64,000 nucleotides of DNA from Limnephilus marmoratus (taxonomy: Eukaryota; Arthropoda; Insecta; Trichoptera; Limnephilidae): positions 69,559,072-69,623,071 of the forward strand of contig OU862907.1 in assembly GCA_917880885.1 (NCBI GenBank), written 5' to 3'. Below the pieces are notes generated by a model. That model made no database searches. It was not told the DNA's origin and saw nothing but the letters and a program-made list of their open reading frames with translations. Below, piece after piece: positions 1 through 11,500 of the stretch. Position 1 is the first letter of the stretch, and every line of letters starts with the position of its first letter. Position numbers and translations under genes: made by a program.

Positions 1-1598
1 GAACAGTGTAAAGTTAGAAGCCTGTCCAACTGAGGTGACGTACTAGTAAAAACATGGTAGGTAATGGATAACCACAGATTTAATTAATTAATTTTAACTC
101 TAAAATGCATTTTTTTTAAATATGTAAAACATAATAAATGATTTTTAAGCAAAAAAATATATCAATAATTTCGGTTCACGAAATAATAAAGAATAATTCA
201 GAAGAGATGCGAGACAGCTCTTGTTGAAAAGTGAAAATACCAAGTTATCTTTAGAAGAATTGAAGAATTGGTACAGTTTTTGTCGTGAAACTTAAAAATA
301 TAAATATTATTATGAAAATTGGCCAAATAATGTGTTCAGCCTACTTCCATGTACATTATTATAGTAAAGCCATGTATTGATGTATTCACGGTGAAACTTA
401 AAGAACTCATACCGACCGCGGCGCTTTCATAGATGGCGCTACTTTCATTTTTTTAATTATTATTGACTGTTTTTTACAAGTTGTGTTTTAAAGTATTAGG
501 ATTAATTCATTGTTTGCGCCCGTTAGAATACCTAGTTAGAAATATAATCTTAACGTTGTTAGAAAGAAAAAATATCATACTTTATATTCAAACCTAAAAA
601 TTTATCAAAAAATAATTAAAACGATCTTTATGAACAAGGTTTCCGACTGCATATTGAAAAAAAAAAAAATTTTGTGTTTTTTTTTTTAATAATTGAGCCC
701 TTGCCCGGAAGAATGTTGTTTACAACAATATTCTTGTTCCGAGAAAAACTGAAAAAAAAAAACAGTTTTGTTTTATAACATTTTATATTTAAAATACATA
801 AAACATACAATTCTTATCAGTTTTAAATGAAAAGTTGTCTAAAAAGGCAAATAAATTAGAGTTTATTACTAGAATTTGTGGAAGAATGTTGTATATAATA
901 ATTTCACACATAACGTTATTCCACAAAACATTTCTTTTTAAGTGAAAACTTCTTTAGTACCGTTGTGATTTGAAACTCGATGAAACGAAAAAGCGACACT
1001 AAAAAGAGACAAAAATATAGGTACATCTATCTTTAGGATTGAGCCTGCGAGAGAATGAGATAAACAACCGGTTTTCTCTTTGTGCGGTGCTTCATAGCCT
1101 CCCCACTCTTGTATAGTCTACTTTAGTTTTCTGAAGGTTTCGCTTCTACCGCGTGTAAACTCCTCACTTGTATTTTTACTCTTCGTACGTTACATAAAGC
1201 AACATGCTCTTCTAACATAAATAAATGTACAAATGTACACGTGTACATGTTTTTATAAATGTACACATGTCATTGATGTATTGAACTTGAAAAGGCAAAC
1301 AAAAAACGATATGAATAAATAAAACCATTTTCGTTCTACATATTTTCTTGAAATTGACATACAAAATTATTCCAAAAAGCAGATAAATAATATATTTTCT
1401 GGACAAATTCTACTGTCCTACATTCTTCAGCTTCTTGGTTTTGAAGACTTTCTACTTGAAGCTATTAGTTCAGGTAACGAAGGCCAAAGAAGACCAAATA
1501 GGGGAAATGATTCGTGAAGAAGCCAATTTTGGCACATTTGTAGGGGAAGGTGTCATTAACAACATACTAAAAATATCGGGGAGTGGGGTGGAGCTAAA
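1..1598. other. AT-rich sequence without a recognisable gene
   Basis: No reading frame here looks like a protein I know; the small open frames are low-complexity. Two related hairpins can be seen: 709-735, where AAGAATGTTGT pairs with ACAACAATATTCTT, and 878-924, where GTGGAAGAATGTT faces AACGTTATTCCAC (11 of 13 positions pair). Both contain the string GGAAGAATGTTG, so they may be remnants of one repeat family. Poly-A and poly-T runs flank the first hairpin. Confidence 0.5.
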
Positions 1599-1616
1599 GG
1601 GGGGGGGGGGGGGGGG
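1599..1616. repeat. 18-bp poly-G run
   Basis: Uninterrupted run of 18 G after AGCTAAA. Homopolymers of this length are unstable and their exact length is often uncertain in assemblies. It follows a GGGGAGTGGGGTGG stretch, giving G-quadruplex potential. Confidence 0.9.
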
Positions 1617-2310
1617 TTTCTAAAGGTCATTTTTTGTTAAATATATAATTTACACTTATAAGTAACTTCTTGTATCTACCATCAGAACCTTAAAATTATT
1701 TATCAAGTGTTATATTTAAGAATAAGACAATATTATAGTCAACACACTAATTACATGTAAAAAATCTGTTCATTTTGACTGTTCTAAAACGGGCAATTTG
1801 CCTAGTTGGACAGTCAAAGATCATTATAAAGATGTAATATGTAATGTTTTCAAAATAAATAAATTAGTCAATTTTTTAAAGAAAGTGGAGAATGCTGCAT
1901 TTGATTCTACACACCTCAGATAATGAGTATAAAACATTTGTTAAATACGTGTTTATATTTTTTGTTATTATTAAAATAGATTACTTGGTGCAGCAGGACC
2001 ACAAAAGTGAAAAGGACGCGGCCCATTAATGAAATATTTACATTCGGTAAGTCATTATGGTAAGACTGAGTAAAAATTTTACAACTGAATATTTTTCTTT
2101 TTCTTATCATTTGTGTGGGGTTTTTCATCCATAAAACACATGAATGTAAGATAAAACGGCACAATACTTAAACAATAGGATTTACCTACTTAAGGCTAAC
2201 ATTTTAATTAAATCCGATGAATTCTTAATTAAAATACATTCTTTGTTCAAACAGATACCCGCGGATGTTAGGATTAATAAATCAGAACCATACCATGAAA
2301 ATATTTTACA

Positions 2311-2410
2311 TCCACACTCATCCGCACACTCACACGCGCACCCTCACACATACATCCGCACCCTCACACGCGCACCCTCACACATACATCCGCACCCTCA
2401 CACACCCCTC
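2311..2410. repeat. CA/CCCTCACA-rich minisatellite
   Basis: Tandem CA-rich repeat with a 34-bp period: CGCGCACCCTC recurs at 2335 and 2369, interleaved with CACATACATCCGCACC. About three imperfect units. The histidine-rich translation is a by-product of the repeat and not a gene. Confidence 0.8.
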
Positions 2411-2577
2411 TCCTTCAATAATTTACTAATTTAATTTAGGCATAAGGTATAATGTATTATTTATCTCACAAAAACATAAGTATATAATAGTGACATGTCA
2501 TTGGTACCAATTATTGTATTAATTCTATAACTTTGTAACTATTATTCATTATGTAATAATATACTGTTTGTTTCTGC

Positions 2578-2618
2578 AAAATAAAATAAAATAAAATAAA
2601 AATAAAATAAAATAAAAC
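2578..2618. repeat. (AAAAT)n microsatellite, possible retroelement tail
   Basis: About eight AAAAT/AAAAAT units at the end of an AT-rich stretch. Such tails often mark the 3' end of an old LINE or SINE on the plus strand, but no coding remnant is recognisable upstream. Confidence 0.6.
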
Positions 2619-2786
2619 ACGGTGAAAATTTTATAAAACATTTTTCAATTTTATAAAACATTCTATGTCTCCATATCAAAATTCAGAGGTATGATTTTTT
2701 AACATGAGTGAAAAATATTCAAAATGATTACCAAAAAATCTCAAGCAATCGGAGAAAAAGTTTTAAATTGCACTGTCGCTCCAGTG

Positions 2787-2905
2787 AATAAACAACTGAA
2801 CGGATTTTCATGCGGTTTTCACCAACAGATAGAGTGATTCATGAGGAAGTTTTAGGTATATAATTTGTCAAGGTTTTGATAAATTTGTTGAAATACATAA
2901 TATAT
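2787..2905 (+). mobile_element. Fragment related to the Helitron-like element at 16642-17250
   Basis: The string AACGGATTTTCATGCGG, then ACAGATAGAGTG and TAATTTGTCAAGG, follows the same order as on the minus strand of 17100-17200, inside the Helitron-like element described below. Neither terminus is clear here, so this is a decayed or partial copy. The surrounding sequence to about 3110 is also repeat-like (a GAGCTAGTATAA end near 3095) but not assignable. Confidence 0.5.
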
Positions 2906-3369
2906 AAATAAGAATGTCTGTATGTGGTGGACGAGCGGGCTGGCAAGCGGGCGGTGTGGATTAGATTTGTATGCAAATCTACAGTTTTATGTCGAGGTTG
3001 ATGAAATTTTGCACATGTGACTTTCAAAATAATAGGAAGATTTTCAAAACGAGAGGTGATTTCGAAAGCTCTATGTAAAGCCCTATGGACTTGAGCTAGT
3101 ATAATATATAATAAAGACCGCGGAAGATGAAATGTCCAGTCCTGCTACCTGCTAGTAGGACGGAGGTCCGTCCAATACACCGGGCCGCGCGTCATAATAT
3201 ATGTTGTGTACACGCTTTGTTCACTTGCGTCGTTAAGATTCTGACTATAGGTAGGAGTATTTTGAATTGATCGTGGTTCATTCTTCTTCTCAAATCAGTT
3301 GTTCATTGCTGAGGATCATGTTCCCTACTCCAACTTCCATAGTGGACCTTGCTCCTTCACTCCTCGTGC

Positions 3370-4875
3370 TTCTGCGCTGCATGGAGACTTGGAGAGACTA
3401 GGACACCCTAGTACCAGACACTGATACTTGCTCACTCCAGCGCTGCGGTGACCTTCCCCTTCCCCTTCCCCTGCTTCTTCTGGCAAACACTGCGGCCAGT
3501 GACTATGAGTTTCTCCAAGTTGAAGTCCTCAGTTTGGCGAGCAAAGTATCTTAAGATACGTTGTAGGCAGATAGTTGAGATCCTATTGTGGATGGCTGCT
3601 CTTATAGAATGAACTGTCTCCCTGTCCATGGAATCCTGACCATTTTTCACCAGCACCACATTTCAAGGGAGATCTAGTTACCAAACATGGCAAAAACCAT
3701 TTAGTCTTCCTCCAAGGTGACGATTGCATTATATCTATAATCAACATTACTTCTGCGCTGCATGGAGAGTTGGAGAGACTAGGACACCCTAGTACCAGAC
3801 ACTGATACTTGCTCACTCCAGCGCTGCGGTGACCTTCCCCTGCTTCTTCTGGCAAACACTGCGGCCAGTGACTATGAGTTTCTCCAAGTTGAAGTCCTCA
3901 GTTTGGCGAGCAAAGTATCTTAAGATACGTTGTAGGCAGATAGTTGAGATCCTATTGTGGATGGCTGCTCTTATAGAATGAACTGTCTCCCTGTCCATGG
4001 AATCCTGACCATTTTTCACCAGCACCACATTTCAAGGGAGATCTAGTTACCAAACATGGCAAAAACCATTTAGTCTTCCTCCAAGGTGACGATTGCATTA
4101 TATCTATAATCAACATTACTTCTGCGCTGCATGGAGAGTTGGAGAGACTAGGACACCCTAGTACCAGACACTGATACTTGCTCACTCCAGCGCTGCGGTG
4201 ACCTTCCCCTTCCCCTGCTTCTTCTGGCAAACACTGCGGCCAGTGACTATGAGTTTCTCCAAGTTGAAGTCCTCAGTTTGGCGAGCAAAGTATCTTAAGA
4301 TACGTTGTAGGCAGATAGTTGAGATCCTATTGTGGATGGCTGCTCTTATAGAATGAACTGTCTCCCTGTCCATGGAATCCTGACCATTTTTCACCAGCAC
4401 CACATTTCAAGGGAGATCTAGTTACCAAACATGGCAAAAACCATTTAGTCTTCCTCCAAGGTGACGATTGCATTATATCTATAATCAACATTACTTCTGC
4501 GCTGCATGGAGAGTTGGAGAGACTAGGACACCCTAGTACCAGACACTGATACTTGCTCACTCCAGCGCTGCGGTGACCTTCCCCTTCCCCTTCCCCTGCT
4601 TCTTCTGGCAAACACTGCGGCCAGTGACTATGAGTTTCTCCAAGTTGAAGTCCTCAGTTTGGCGAGCAAAGTATCTTAAGATACGTTGTAGGCAGATAGT
4701 TGAGATCCTATTGTGGATGGCTGCTCTTATAGAATGAACTGTCTCCCTGTCCATGGAATCCTGACCATTTTTCACCAGCACCACATTTCAAGGGAGATCT
4801 AGTTACCAAACATGGCAAAAACCATTTAGTCTTCCTCCAAGGTGACGATTGCATTATATCTATAATCAACATTAC
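3370..4875. repeat. Four-copy tandem array, ~375-bp unit with an inner hexamer
   Basis: Copies start at 3370, 3751, 4120 and 4495 and end at 4875, giving lengths of 381, 369, 375 and 381 bp. The length differences are exact multiples of 6 and are explained by an embedded CCCCTT hexamer present 3, 1, 2 and 3 times. Outside the hexamer the copies are nearly identical; one visible difference is GGAGACTTGG versus GGAGAGTTGG in copy 1. High identity implies recent amplification or homogenisation. Confidence 0.95.
3432..4784 (-). pseudogene. LINE reverse-transcriptase C-terminal fragment repeated in each array unit
   Basis: On the minus strand each array unit encodes the same ~72-75 residue frame containing CLQRILRYFAR and EDFNLEKLIVTGR, followed by a variable GKGKG stretch from the hexamer. 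This resembles the tail of insect endonuclease-reverse transcriptase proteins, where a C-terminal RRIL.fFgH..R.....EKLVvTGKveG segment precedes the end. The catalytic RT domain is absent. The four copies are at about 3432-3659, 3813-4028, 4182-4403 and 4557-4784. I infer that a LINE fragment was captured in a tandemly amplified unit. The family assignment is from memory of the motif. Confidence 0.55.
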
Positions 4876-4930
4876 TAGGCCCTGCGGGCGGCTTTTGGTT
4901 CGGCTTTACCCAGTTAGTGTTGGTGGTAAT

Positions 4931-5262
4931 GGTGACCATTTTATAAATCCAATAGGAAGTAGTTCCAAAAATAGCCCGTACCTCGGATCCATTGATAGCT
5001 AGTCACCGGGACAAAGTTACCTGGTCAAAGAGACAGGGACAGGCCATGACGTCATGTTTAATATATAGGCGCGTGATTACAACAATGGTGACCATTTTTA
5101 ACCCAATAGGAACTGGTTTCAAAAACTGGTAACCACTTTATAAATCCAATAGGAACCGGTTCCAAAAATAGCCCATTCCTCCGATCCACTGTAGCTAGTC
5201 ACCGGGACAAAGTAACCGTGACAGACAATTACGTCATATGTAATAATAGCCGCTTGATACAA
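4931..5262. repeat. Imperfect direct repeat, ~197 bp apart
   Basis: GGTGACCATTTTATAAATCC at 4931 is repeated as GGTAACCACTTTATAAATCC at 5128, and both copies continue through CCAAAAATAGCCC and AGCTAGTCACCGGGACAAAG. A shorter third start lies at 5087. The remainder to 5780 is AT-rich with scattered CG-rich strings and no gene I can identify. Confidence 0.75.
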
Positions 5263-6951
5263 CTATTTTTACCGTCAATCTTTCCATATCCGGAGAGATA
5301 CTACATCTTGACAAATTCGAAGCAGTTATACCATTCGACCTTGTAAGTCGGAGTTAACGACATCTTGTGACGCATTCTTGAATTAGAAACCGAATCACAG
5401 AGGTAGCTTAGTTTGAAAATCCACGTGCACAGATGTTACTTGTAACGCGGCGCGTGAGGCCTGACGTCAGACATGCAATCAAAGCCGGATTCTAATATTC
5501 AACCACGCAGACGGAAGGGTATTAATGTCTACTGTTTGATGATTGATAATGATTGCGTAAATGTTATCACGAATAGCGCTTCTCTTAAAAAAATTGGGTA
5601 AAAATATAGTTTTATTGATACAATATTTTACATTTTAAAATATAATTTAATAATGTTGGTTTCATTGGGTGACTTAACCGCGCTGCTGTTATCTTTTGGT
5701 GAGTAAATTCAAGCGGAAAGAGATAAAAATAATGATGTCATAATGGCAAACAGTATTGGTGTGCGTGACGGTTTTTTACGGCGCAGTGGCGCACCCAGGC
5801 TTTCCCCACCCCCCCAAAATAAAAATAAAACATATTTTATATAAATAAACAGCGGTTTTTTCGAGAAGAACAGAACAAGAAGTAAGTTATCTGTGTGTGT
5901 AATGCTTGCAGTGGTTTTAATTACCTTAACTTGTAGGTACCTACTGGCCAAGCACTGTGCAATATGGGAGTTTTGTCTAATTCATTGGAAATCTTGCTCA
6001 CAATTGCTGCAGGAAAATTACAGAAACGGACTTCACCTTCGAAAAGTCGTTGGACTGCACCTTATGGCGGAAAATGATCGGAAACGGACTGCGTCTAGCA
6101 AGGGTAATAAATTCTTCAATGATAATGTTTTTCAATCAAATTATGTGTTAAGTGGTATATTAAGATTTGTTAGTTAAAAAACGCGGATTCCGAAAACATA
6201 AGGTTTATTCTAGTATAATATAATAACCCGTGGAATTAATAAATCGTCATTAATACCGTAATGGGATTAAAAGCCCTGGGTTCTGGCTGAACTTACACCG
6301 CTACCTCACAGTACTACCGCTATAGGTTGGTCGGCCGCATGATTACAATGCGGATAAATTGCCAAGTTGCGCTGCGTAAACTCTCTCGTGTGACCATAGC
6401 GATATACAATTTATTTCAAAAAGTTCACGTTTTTTGCAAATCTTGATAAATATTTAAATTTGGAATTTTTTGATTTCATATCGACCTGAGTGGGATTAAC
6501 CTTAATGTTAACCTATAAAAGGGAGGTACGTATGACGTCACGTGAACCCGGCGGATTTCGATCGTTTTGATTTAAATTCAATCTTTGTAAATTATTTTAA
6601 CTACGAAATCGACATTTATTTTATTTGAAAAATACTTTTATTAAGTTAGGAAGTGAACAATTATATGTACAGTGTGTCAAATAAGACTGGAAAACATTAT
6701 AAGGACGCCAATGTTGTTCAAATGGCAATACTAAGAATATAACTCATTGTGAAAATGTAAAGTTGTGTAACTCACATTTTTATGAAAAATTGAAAACTAA
6801 TATTTTTTCTTTGCAATAGCCGGCGTTCTCAAAATTAGATTTTCATGTAAGTATATTACACCTTTGCAATTTTGTGTTAATATAATGAAGAATAACAATA
6901 TTGTAATAAAATATAAAGCAAAGTTAAGAAATTACTCACATTTATTTAATA

Positions 6952-6978
6952 CTAGCTTAACTAGCGTTGCTCGGGCTA
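6952..6978 (-). mobile_element. Helitron-like 3' terminus
   Basis: On the minus strand a TAGC/GCTA stem (6975-6978 with 6962-6965) precedes CTAG, and the next base is T. This is the arrangement of Helitron 3' ends: a short hairpin, a few bases, then CTRR, inserted between A and T. The 5' end was not located. Confidence 0.45.
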
Positions 6979-6994
6979 TAGAACATGTCTCTAA

Positions 6995-7040
6995 TTTTAG
7001 ATCTGAATATATACATTATATAACTCATTCAGATCTAAAA
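6995..7040. repeat. Perfect 14-bp hairpin
   Basis: TTTTAGATCTGAAT at 6995-7008 pairs perfectly with ATTCAGATCTAAAA at 7027-7040 across an 18-nt loop. Confidence 0.85.
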
Positions 7041-7599
7041 GTAGGGTAACTAAACTCACCATTAGTGATACTTTCTTTCTACCTACGGTTAAATTCAAAT
7101 TTATGAAAAATTAAATGAAAGCTAATCACTTTGTAAAACACCATTTAAACAAATTTATGTCATTAAGTAGGTACTTTGACAACAGAGCTTCTTCGATTTA
7201 ATTTTTATTCTTTAAGAAAAAAAGGATTTTTAAAATGTGTATAAAGTGTTCTATAGCACTTAAAAATAATATTTGACAGGTAAATTGGTGTTGCCAGCCT
7301 ACAAATTTTATAGTTCCATTTTTAATAATTTATATTAATATTCTTATATGACAAACTATACATTTTTTTTTAATCTGACTTGAATTCCTTGTTATGTAAC
7401 CAAACTTTATGAAATTGACTTGTTCACAAGTTCGAGTAGGTAAGAACACCTGAACGAAGAACGTTAGAACTTAAGAACGTCTGTAAAACCTGTGTATTAT
7501 GTTAAAGGTTTTTACTGAATTCATAGCATTTTTTCATTCTCTTAACCCAGCCCCCGCAAGACAAAATCCTGGGCGCGCCACTGCTCGGCAGGCCTTAGC

Positions 7600-7960
7600 G
7601 GGGAATTCCCTTTAGAATCAAATTAACCATCTGGCCGTTTCTCGCAGCGATAGGCAGAGAGGATAGACCGCCAACAACACCAACTGTCTTACAACACTCT
7701 CTTTGCTTCATTCACTTTCATACAACCTCTCTTACACACTATTCCGTTATTTGGATTATTGACATTACCCAAATCTTGTATTGATTCACTTTTACGTGCC
7801 TTGTTTTTTTCCTATTTCTTCTTAAATGCTTTCTCCCTTCATCCTCTTCATAAATCCAAACCGTCTAAGCGTCCCTTTCTTTATCTCACTCACCACGCTC
7901 ACATCTGCCCTGCTTTCTTTTCCTATCTTTAATTTTGTAAGACGGTCAATATCTATATTT
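7600..7960 (-). pseudogene. Decayed LINE reverse-transcriptase C-terminus
   Basis: The minus-strand translation gives KGTLRRFGFMKRMKGESI in one stretch (about 7830-7930) and SSLPIAARNGQMVNL near 7620-7680. The first resembles the iekGmLRWFGHveRM segment common to the C-terminal region of insect LINE reverse transcriptases. Stops and frame changes interrupt it. It abuts the right end of the hAT-like element at 7583. Confidence 0.5.
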
Positions 7961-8236
7961 ATCACACAGACTCACAGACAAATATAGGTATATATAGATT
8001 ATCTCTCAGAGCTTCAGGCGTCATAAGTATCTCATTTGTACAGCATTCAGTCTCAGTAGGTACAGTTTTCAAGCAGCTCGCGTGCCACCTATATAATGCC
8101 AGAGCTCACCAGTATGGCAGTATATACAGAAACCTTTGCGAGCGTGTTTACAACAACTTCCCAAAGATTCATCGCAATCGGATGAATGATTTAGGAAATA
8201 ATTTCAAAACTATTACCTACTAGCCTACTATTATAT

Positions 8237-9380
8237 TTAGAAACCATCGCGGGCATGCGCACAATAACTCACTACAATTTCATGGCAATCGGATGAATGG
8301 TTTAGCAACATGACGCCAGAGCTCACTATTGTATATTGGAACCATCGTGAGCATGCGCACATCAAATCCACAAAGTTTCATGGCAATCGGATGAATGGTT
8401 TAGCAACATGACGCCAGAGCTCACTATTGTATATAGGAACCGTCGTGGGCATGCGCACAATAACTCACTACAGTTTCATGGCAATCGGATGAATGGTTTA
8501 GCAACATGACGCCAGAGCTCACTATTGTATATAGGAACCATCGTGGGCATGCGCACATCAAATCCCCAAAGTTTCATGGCAATCGGATGAATGGTTTAGC
8601 AACATGACGCCAGAGCTCACTATTGTATATAGGAACCATCGTGGGCATGCGCACAATAACTCACTACAGTTTCATGGCAATCGGATGAATGGTTTAGCAA
8701 CATGACGCCAGAGCTCACTATTGTATATAGGAACCATCGTGGGCATGCGCACATCAAATCCCCAAAGTTTCATGGCAATCGGATGAATGGTTTAGCAACA
8801 TGACGCCAGAGCTCACTATTGTATATAGGAACCGTCGTGGGCATGCGCACAATAACTCACTACAGTTTCATGGCAATCGGATGAATGGTTTAGCAACATG
8901 ACGCCAGAGCTCACTATTGTATATAGGAACCATCGTGGGCATGCGCACATCAAATCCCCAAAGTTTCATGGCAATCGGATGAATGGTTTAGCAACATGAC
9001 GCCAGAGCTCACTATTGTATATAGGAACCGTCGTGGGCATGCGCACAATAACCCACTACACTTTTATAGCAATCGAATGAATGGTTTAGCAACATGACGC
9101 CAGAGCTCACTATTGTATATAGGAACCATCGTGAGCATGCGCACATCAAATCCCCAAAGTTTCATGGCAATCGGATGAATGGTTTAGCAACATGACGTCA
9201 GAGCTCACTATTGTATATAGGAACCATCGTGAGCATGCGCACATCAAATCCCCAAAGTTTCATGGCAATCGGATGAATGGTTTAGCAACATGACGCCAGA
9301 GCTCACTATTGTATATAGGAACCATCGTGGGCATGCGCACATCAAATCCCCAAAGTTTCATGGCAATCGGATGAATGCTC
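8237..9380. repeat. 98-bp satellite array, twelve units in two alternating types
   Basis: TTTCATGGCAATCGGATGAA (or close variants) recurs at 8278, 8376, 8474, 8572, 8670, 8768, 8866, 8964, 9062, 9160, 9258 and 9356, exactly every 98 bp with no indels. Units come in two types after GCATGCGCAC: type A has AATAACTCACTACA and type B has ATCAAATCCCCAAAG. The order is A B A B A B A B A B B B, a 196-bp higher-order repeat that ends in B units. A more diverged unit lies upstream (about 8120-8200), and dispersed relatives occur at 59555-59767 and 62990-63215. Confidence 0.97.
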
Positions 9381-9411
9381 TTTTTTATATATTTTTTATG
9401 ATTATTTTTGA

Positions 9412-9475
9412 CAGGGGATAACCAGAGAAAACCAGAAATATGTCATTTTTAAATAAGATTTAAGACGTATTGACT
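9412..9475 (+). repeat. Dispersed repeat, pair with 12265-12335
   Basis: ATAACCAGAGAAAACCAGAA here matches ATAACCAGAGAAAACCGGAA near 12275; both continue with ATATGT and GTATTGACTC. The two copies lie on either side of the hAT-like element at 9820-11934. Confidence 0.7.
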
Positions 9476-10599
9476 CTTTTACATAAAAAATTTAAAATCG
9501 ATTTCGAGAGATTGTTGTTTTATCTAATAAACGCATGTTTTAAATTTTCCAAAAAAATATAATTTTTAGTATAATAAGGCTATTATACTATAGGTTGTTG
9601 GCAGATTTGTTAAATTTTCAAAAAAGATATTGTACCAGTATCTATGTGTATCCCCTGACTGAAAGAATCCTGAAGATCTTCATACAAAAAGTTAAAATTT
9701 TGCAAAAAAAAAATTTTTCAGCTACTACTCATTAACGTCTATAACTTAGCATATTTTTCAATCTTAGCGCTCCAGCTCACTGAAAACTCACGGGCTCACT
9801 GGTCTCCATGTGTAATAAACAGAGCCGGATTAAGCATGTCGGGGCCCCTAGGCAATCCACGTCTCGGGGCCTCCTTGTTCCTTTGATCACATCCTGAATG
9901 TTTTTGTTTTTCTGAATGTACGTTGTACGTTTTTATGTTTTTCTGAATGTACGTGTCGAAAGCATTGTGTCAAAATTTCAAGTAAATCGGAGCAAAACTA
10001 ATGAAGATACAGAGTTTCAAGCGACTGGCCCTCATGCTCGATTCAAGTATATTTCGAGTATAAAATTTTTAAGTAGGTTTTCTCGCAATCAACATTTCTA
10101 AAGTTCGTGAACATCATAACTCAAAATCTTGACTTGACGTGACCGATGCTTTTGAAATTTTGTAAACTATTTCTACCCATAAATCAACAGATAGTCAAAG
10201 GGAGTTTTTTACCATATTATAATAACAAATTCACCGAAATTTTTTAGCAAAAATTGCGTTTTTCACTTCAAAATGCTGCCAAAAATAAAAGAAATCGAAA
10301 TAACTCCCTCTGACTACCTAGGAAAAAATACTACCTTTTTAAACGCATTTCGATTTTTTTGTTTCAAATGATCCGGTGACGAGTAATTTTTTCCGAGGCG
10401 CCTCCGGAGATTCACTCTCATGGACTTATTTATTGATATTTTTAATTGAAATTTTTTTCAGATACTTTAGATGTTATACTATAAATAAAAATACTTTGAT
10501 ATAAATAAAACCAACATTTTTCATATCTCAAAAAAAAACATGACAATACGTCTTTATTTCGCCTTTAAAAAGATACCCCCTCCCCCCTTAAAGCACCAG

Positions 10600-11045
10600 G
10601 ACACTGTAAAAATACTTTTGCATTTTTCTTACTTATTTCATTTTCTGAAAGATGCGTTTATTAAAAATGCTCCTACCGAGAAATTCGAAAAATTGACGGA
10701 GATACAGCATTATATGTGAAATCATTTTGAAACAGTTTGTATATTGAATTATCCTTCAGCAAAACTTTGAATGCGTTTTTCTCGAAACTTAGTGCATGCA
10801 AATCGGATATATAGTTTTTCTAATATGTTGTCAACCAGGTTGAAAAACAGGTTGCAGTTTCGAGAAAAACGCTTTAAAAGTTTTGCTGAGGATAATTCAA
10901 CATACAAACTGTTAAAAACGGTTTCATATAAAATTCTCTATCTCGATCAATTTTACCAATTTCCTCAAATGGTGAGAGTATTATTGACAAATGCATCTTT
11001 CAAAAATGAATTAAATTTTTTTTGCAGTGACCTTAACGCCTTGTT
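10600..11045. repeat. Long imperfect inverted repeat
   Basis: The region 10600-10790 is repeated in inverse orientation at 10855-11045, with about 65 bp between the arms. Anchors: CGTTTTTCTCGAAACT on the left with AGTTTCGAGAAAAACG on the right, and CAGTTTGTATATTGAATTAT with ATAATTCAACATACAAACTG. The transcript could fold into a hairpin of nearly 200 bp. The 113-residue open frame across the right arm has no recognisable family. Confidence 0.85.
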
Positions 11046-11339
11046 TAGGATTTTATCAAGGGAACATGGAGGTGTTTGGAGGCCCCCAGAGTTAGAGGCC
11101 CAAGTGAACTGAATAAAAAACATGAAAAATTTCATAAACTTCACTAAAGGGGGAGAGGGTTAATTCAACTTTGCCACCCGGGCTTCTGACGGGCTTAGTC
11201 CGCCACTGCACTTAACCCTTTTCCAACTTCCAAAATTATTGTTTTCTACCAAACGTAATTTTATTCATAATTAATCTGTACTTTTACTACATCATGAAAG
11301 GAACACCATCACCCCACCCCATTCAATAAAAAACGAATA

Positions 11340-11500
11340 CAACAAAATACAATAACCATTTATTGCACATAAAAGTTCACATACAGAGAAACAAAAATAC
11401 CTATATATTATTTTAAAAAAACATTACAATGAGTTGTCTTGTCACTAAAGTGATCTCTTCCAGACAACCTTTCCCAAAGAATTTTAGCAAGCAGATAGGT
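11340..11500 (-). mobile_element. LINE 3' end with conserved hairpin
   Basis: On the minus strand the order is GTTGTCTGGAAGAG, then the hairpin ATCACTTTAGTGAC (11441-11454), then an AATAAA signal at 11359-11364. This is the layout of a widespread insect LINE 3' untranslated region that I recall; in that family the hairpin is thought to be recognised by the reverse transcriptase. No coding part remains, so it is a heavily 5'-truncated copy inside the hAT-like element. Confidence 0.6.

Larger units (their letters stand above)
5784..7583. mobile_element. hAT-like DNA transposon remnant with inverted termini
   Basis: Left end CAGTGGCGCACCCAGG (5784) is mirrored by CCTGGGCGCGCCACTG (7568-7583), 15 of 16 positions matching as an inverted repeat. 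CAGTGGCG termini next to C-rich tracts are typical of hAT-superfamily elements. The flanks (TTACGGCG and CTCGGCAG) do not form a convincing 8-bp duplication, so the pairing of the two ends is an inference. The interior is AT-rich, lacks a transposase I recognise, and contains a Helitron-like 3' end at 6952. It could also be two unrelated ends of one family. Confidence 0.55.

Noticed and set aside
3583..4611. Second set of repeated minus-strand frames (90-94 residues) in the 375-bp array
   Set aside because: They overlap the RT-like frame in another register and show no family resemblance.
5893..6177. 94-residue plus-strand frame with a possible splice donor after the Lys/Arg-rich part
   Set aside because: Lies inside the hAT-like element, and no family resemblance or consistent splice pattern could be seen.
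8237..9380. Regularly spaced repeats could suggest a CRISPR array
   Set aside because: The full 98-bp period is conserved with no variable spacers, and the context is a eukaryotic repeat landscape. It is a satellite.
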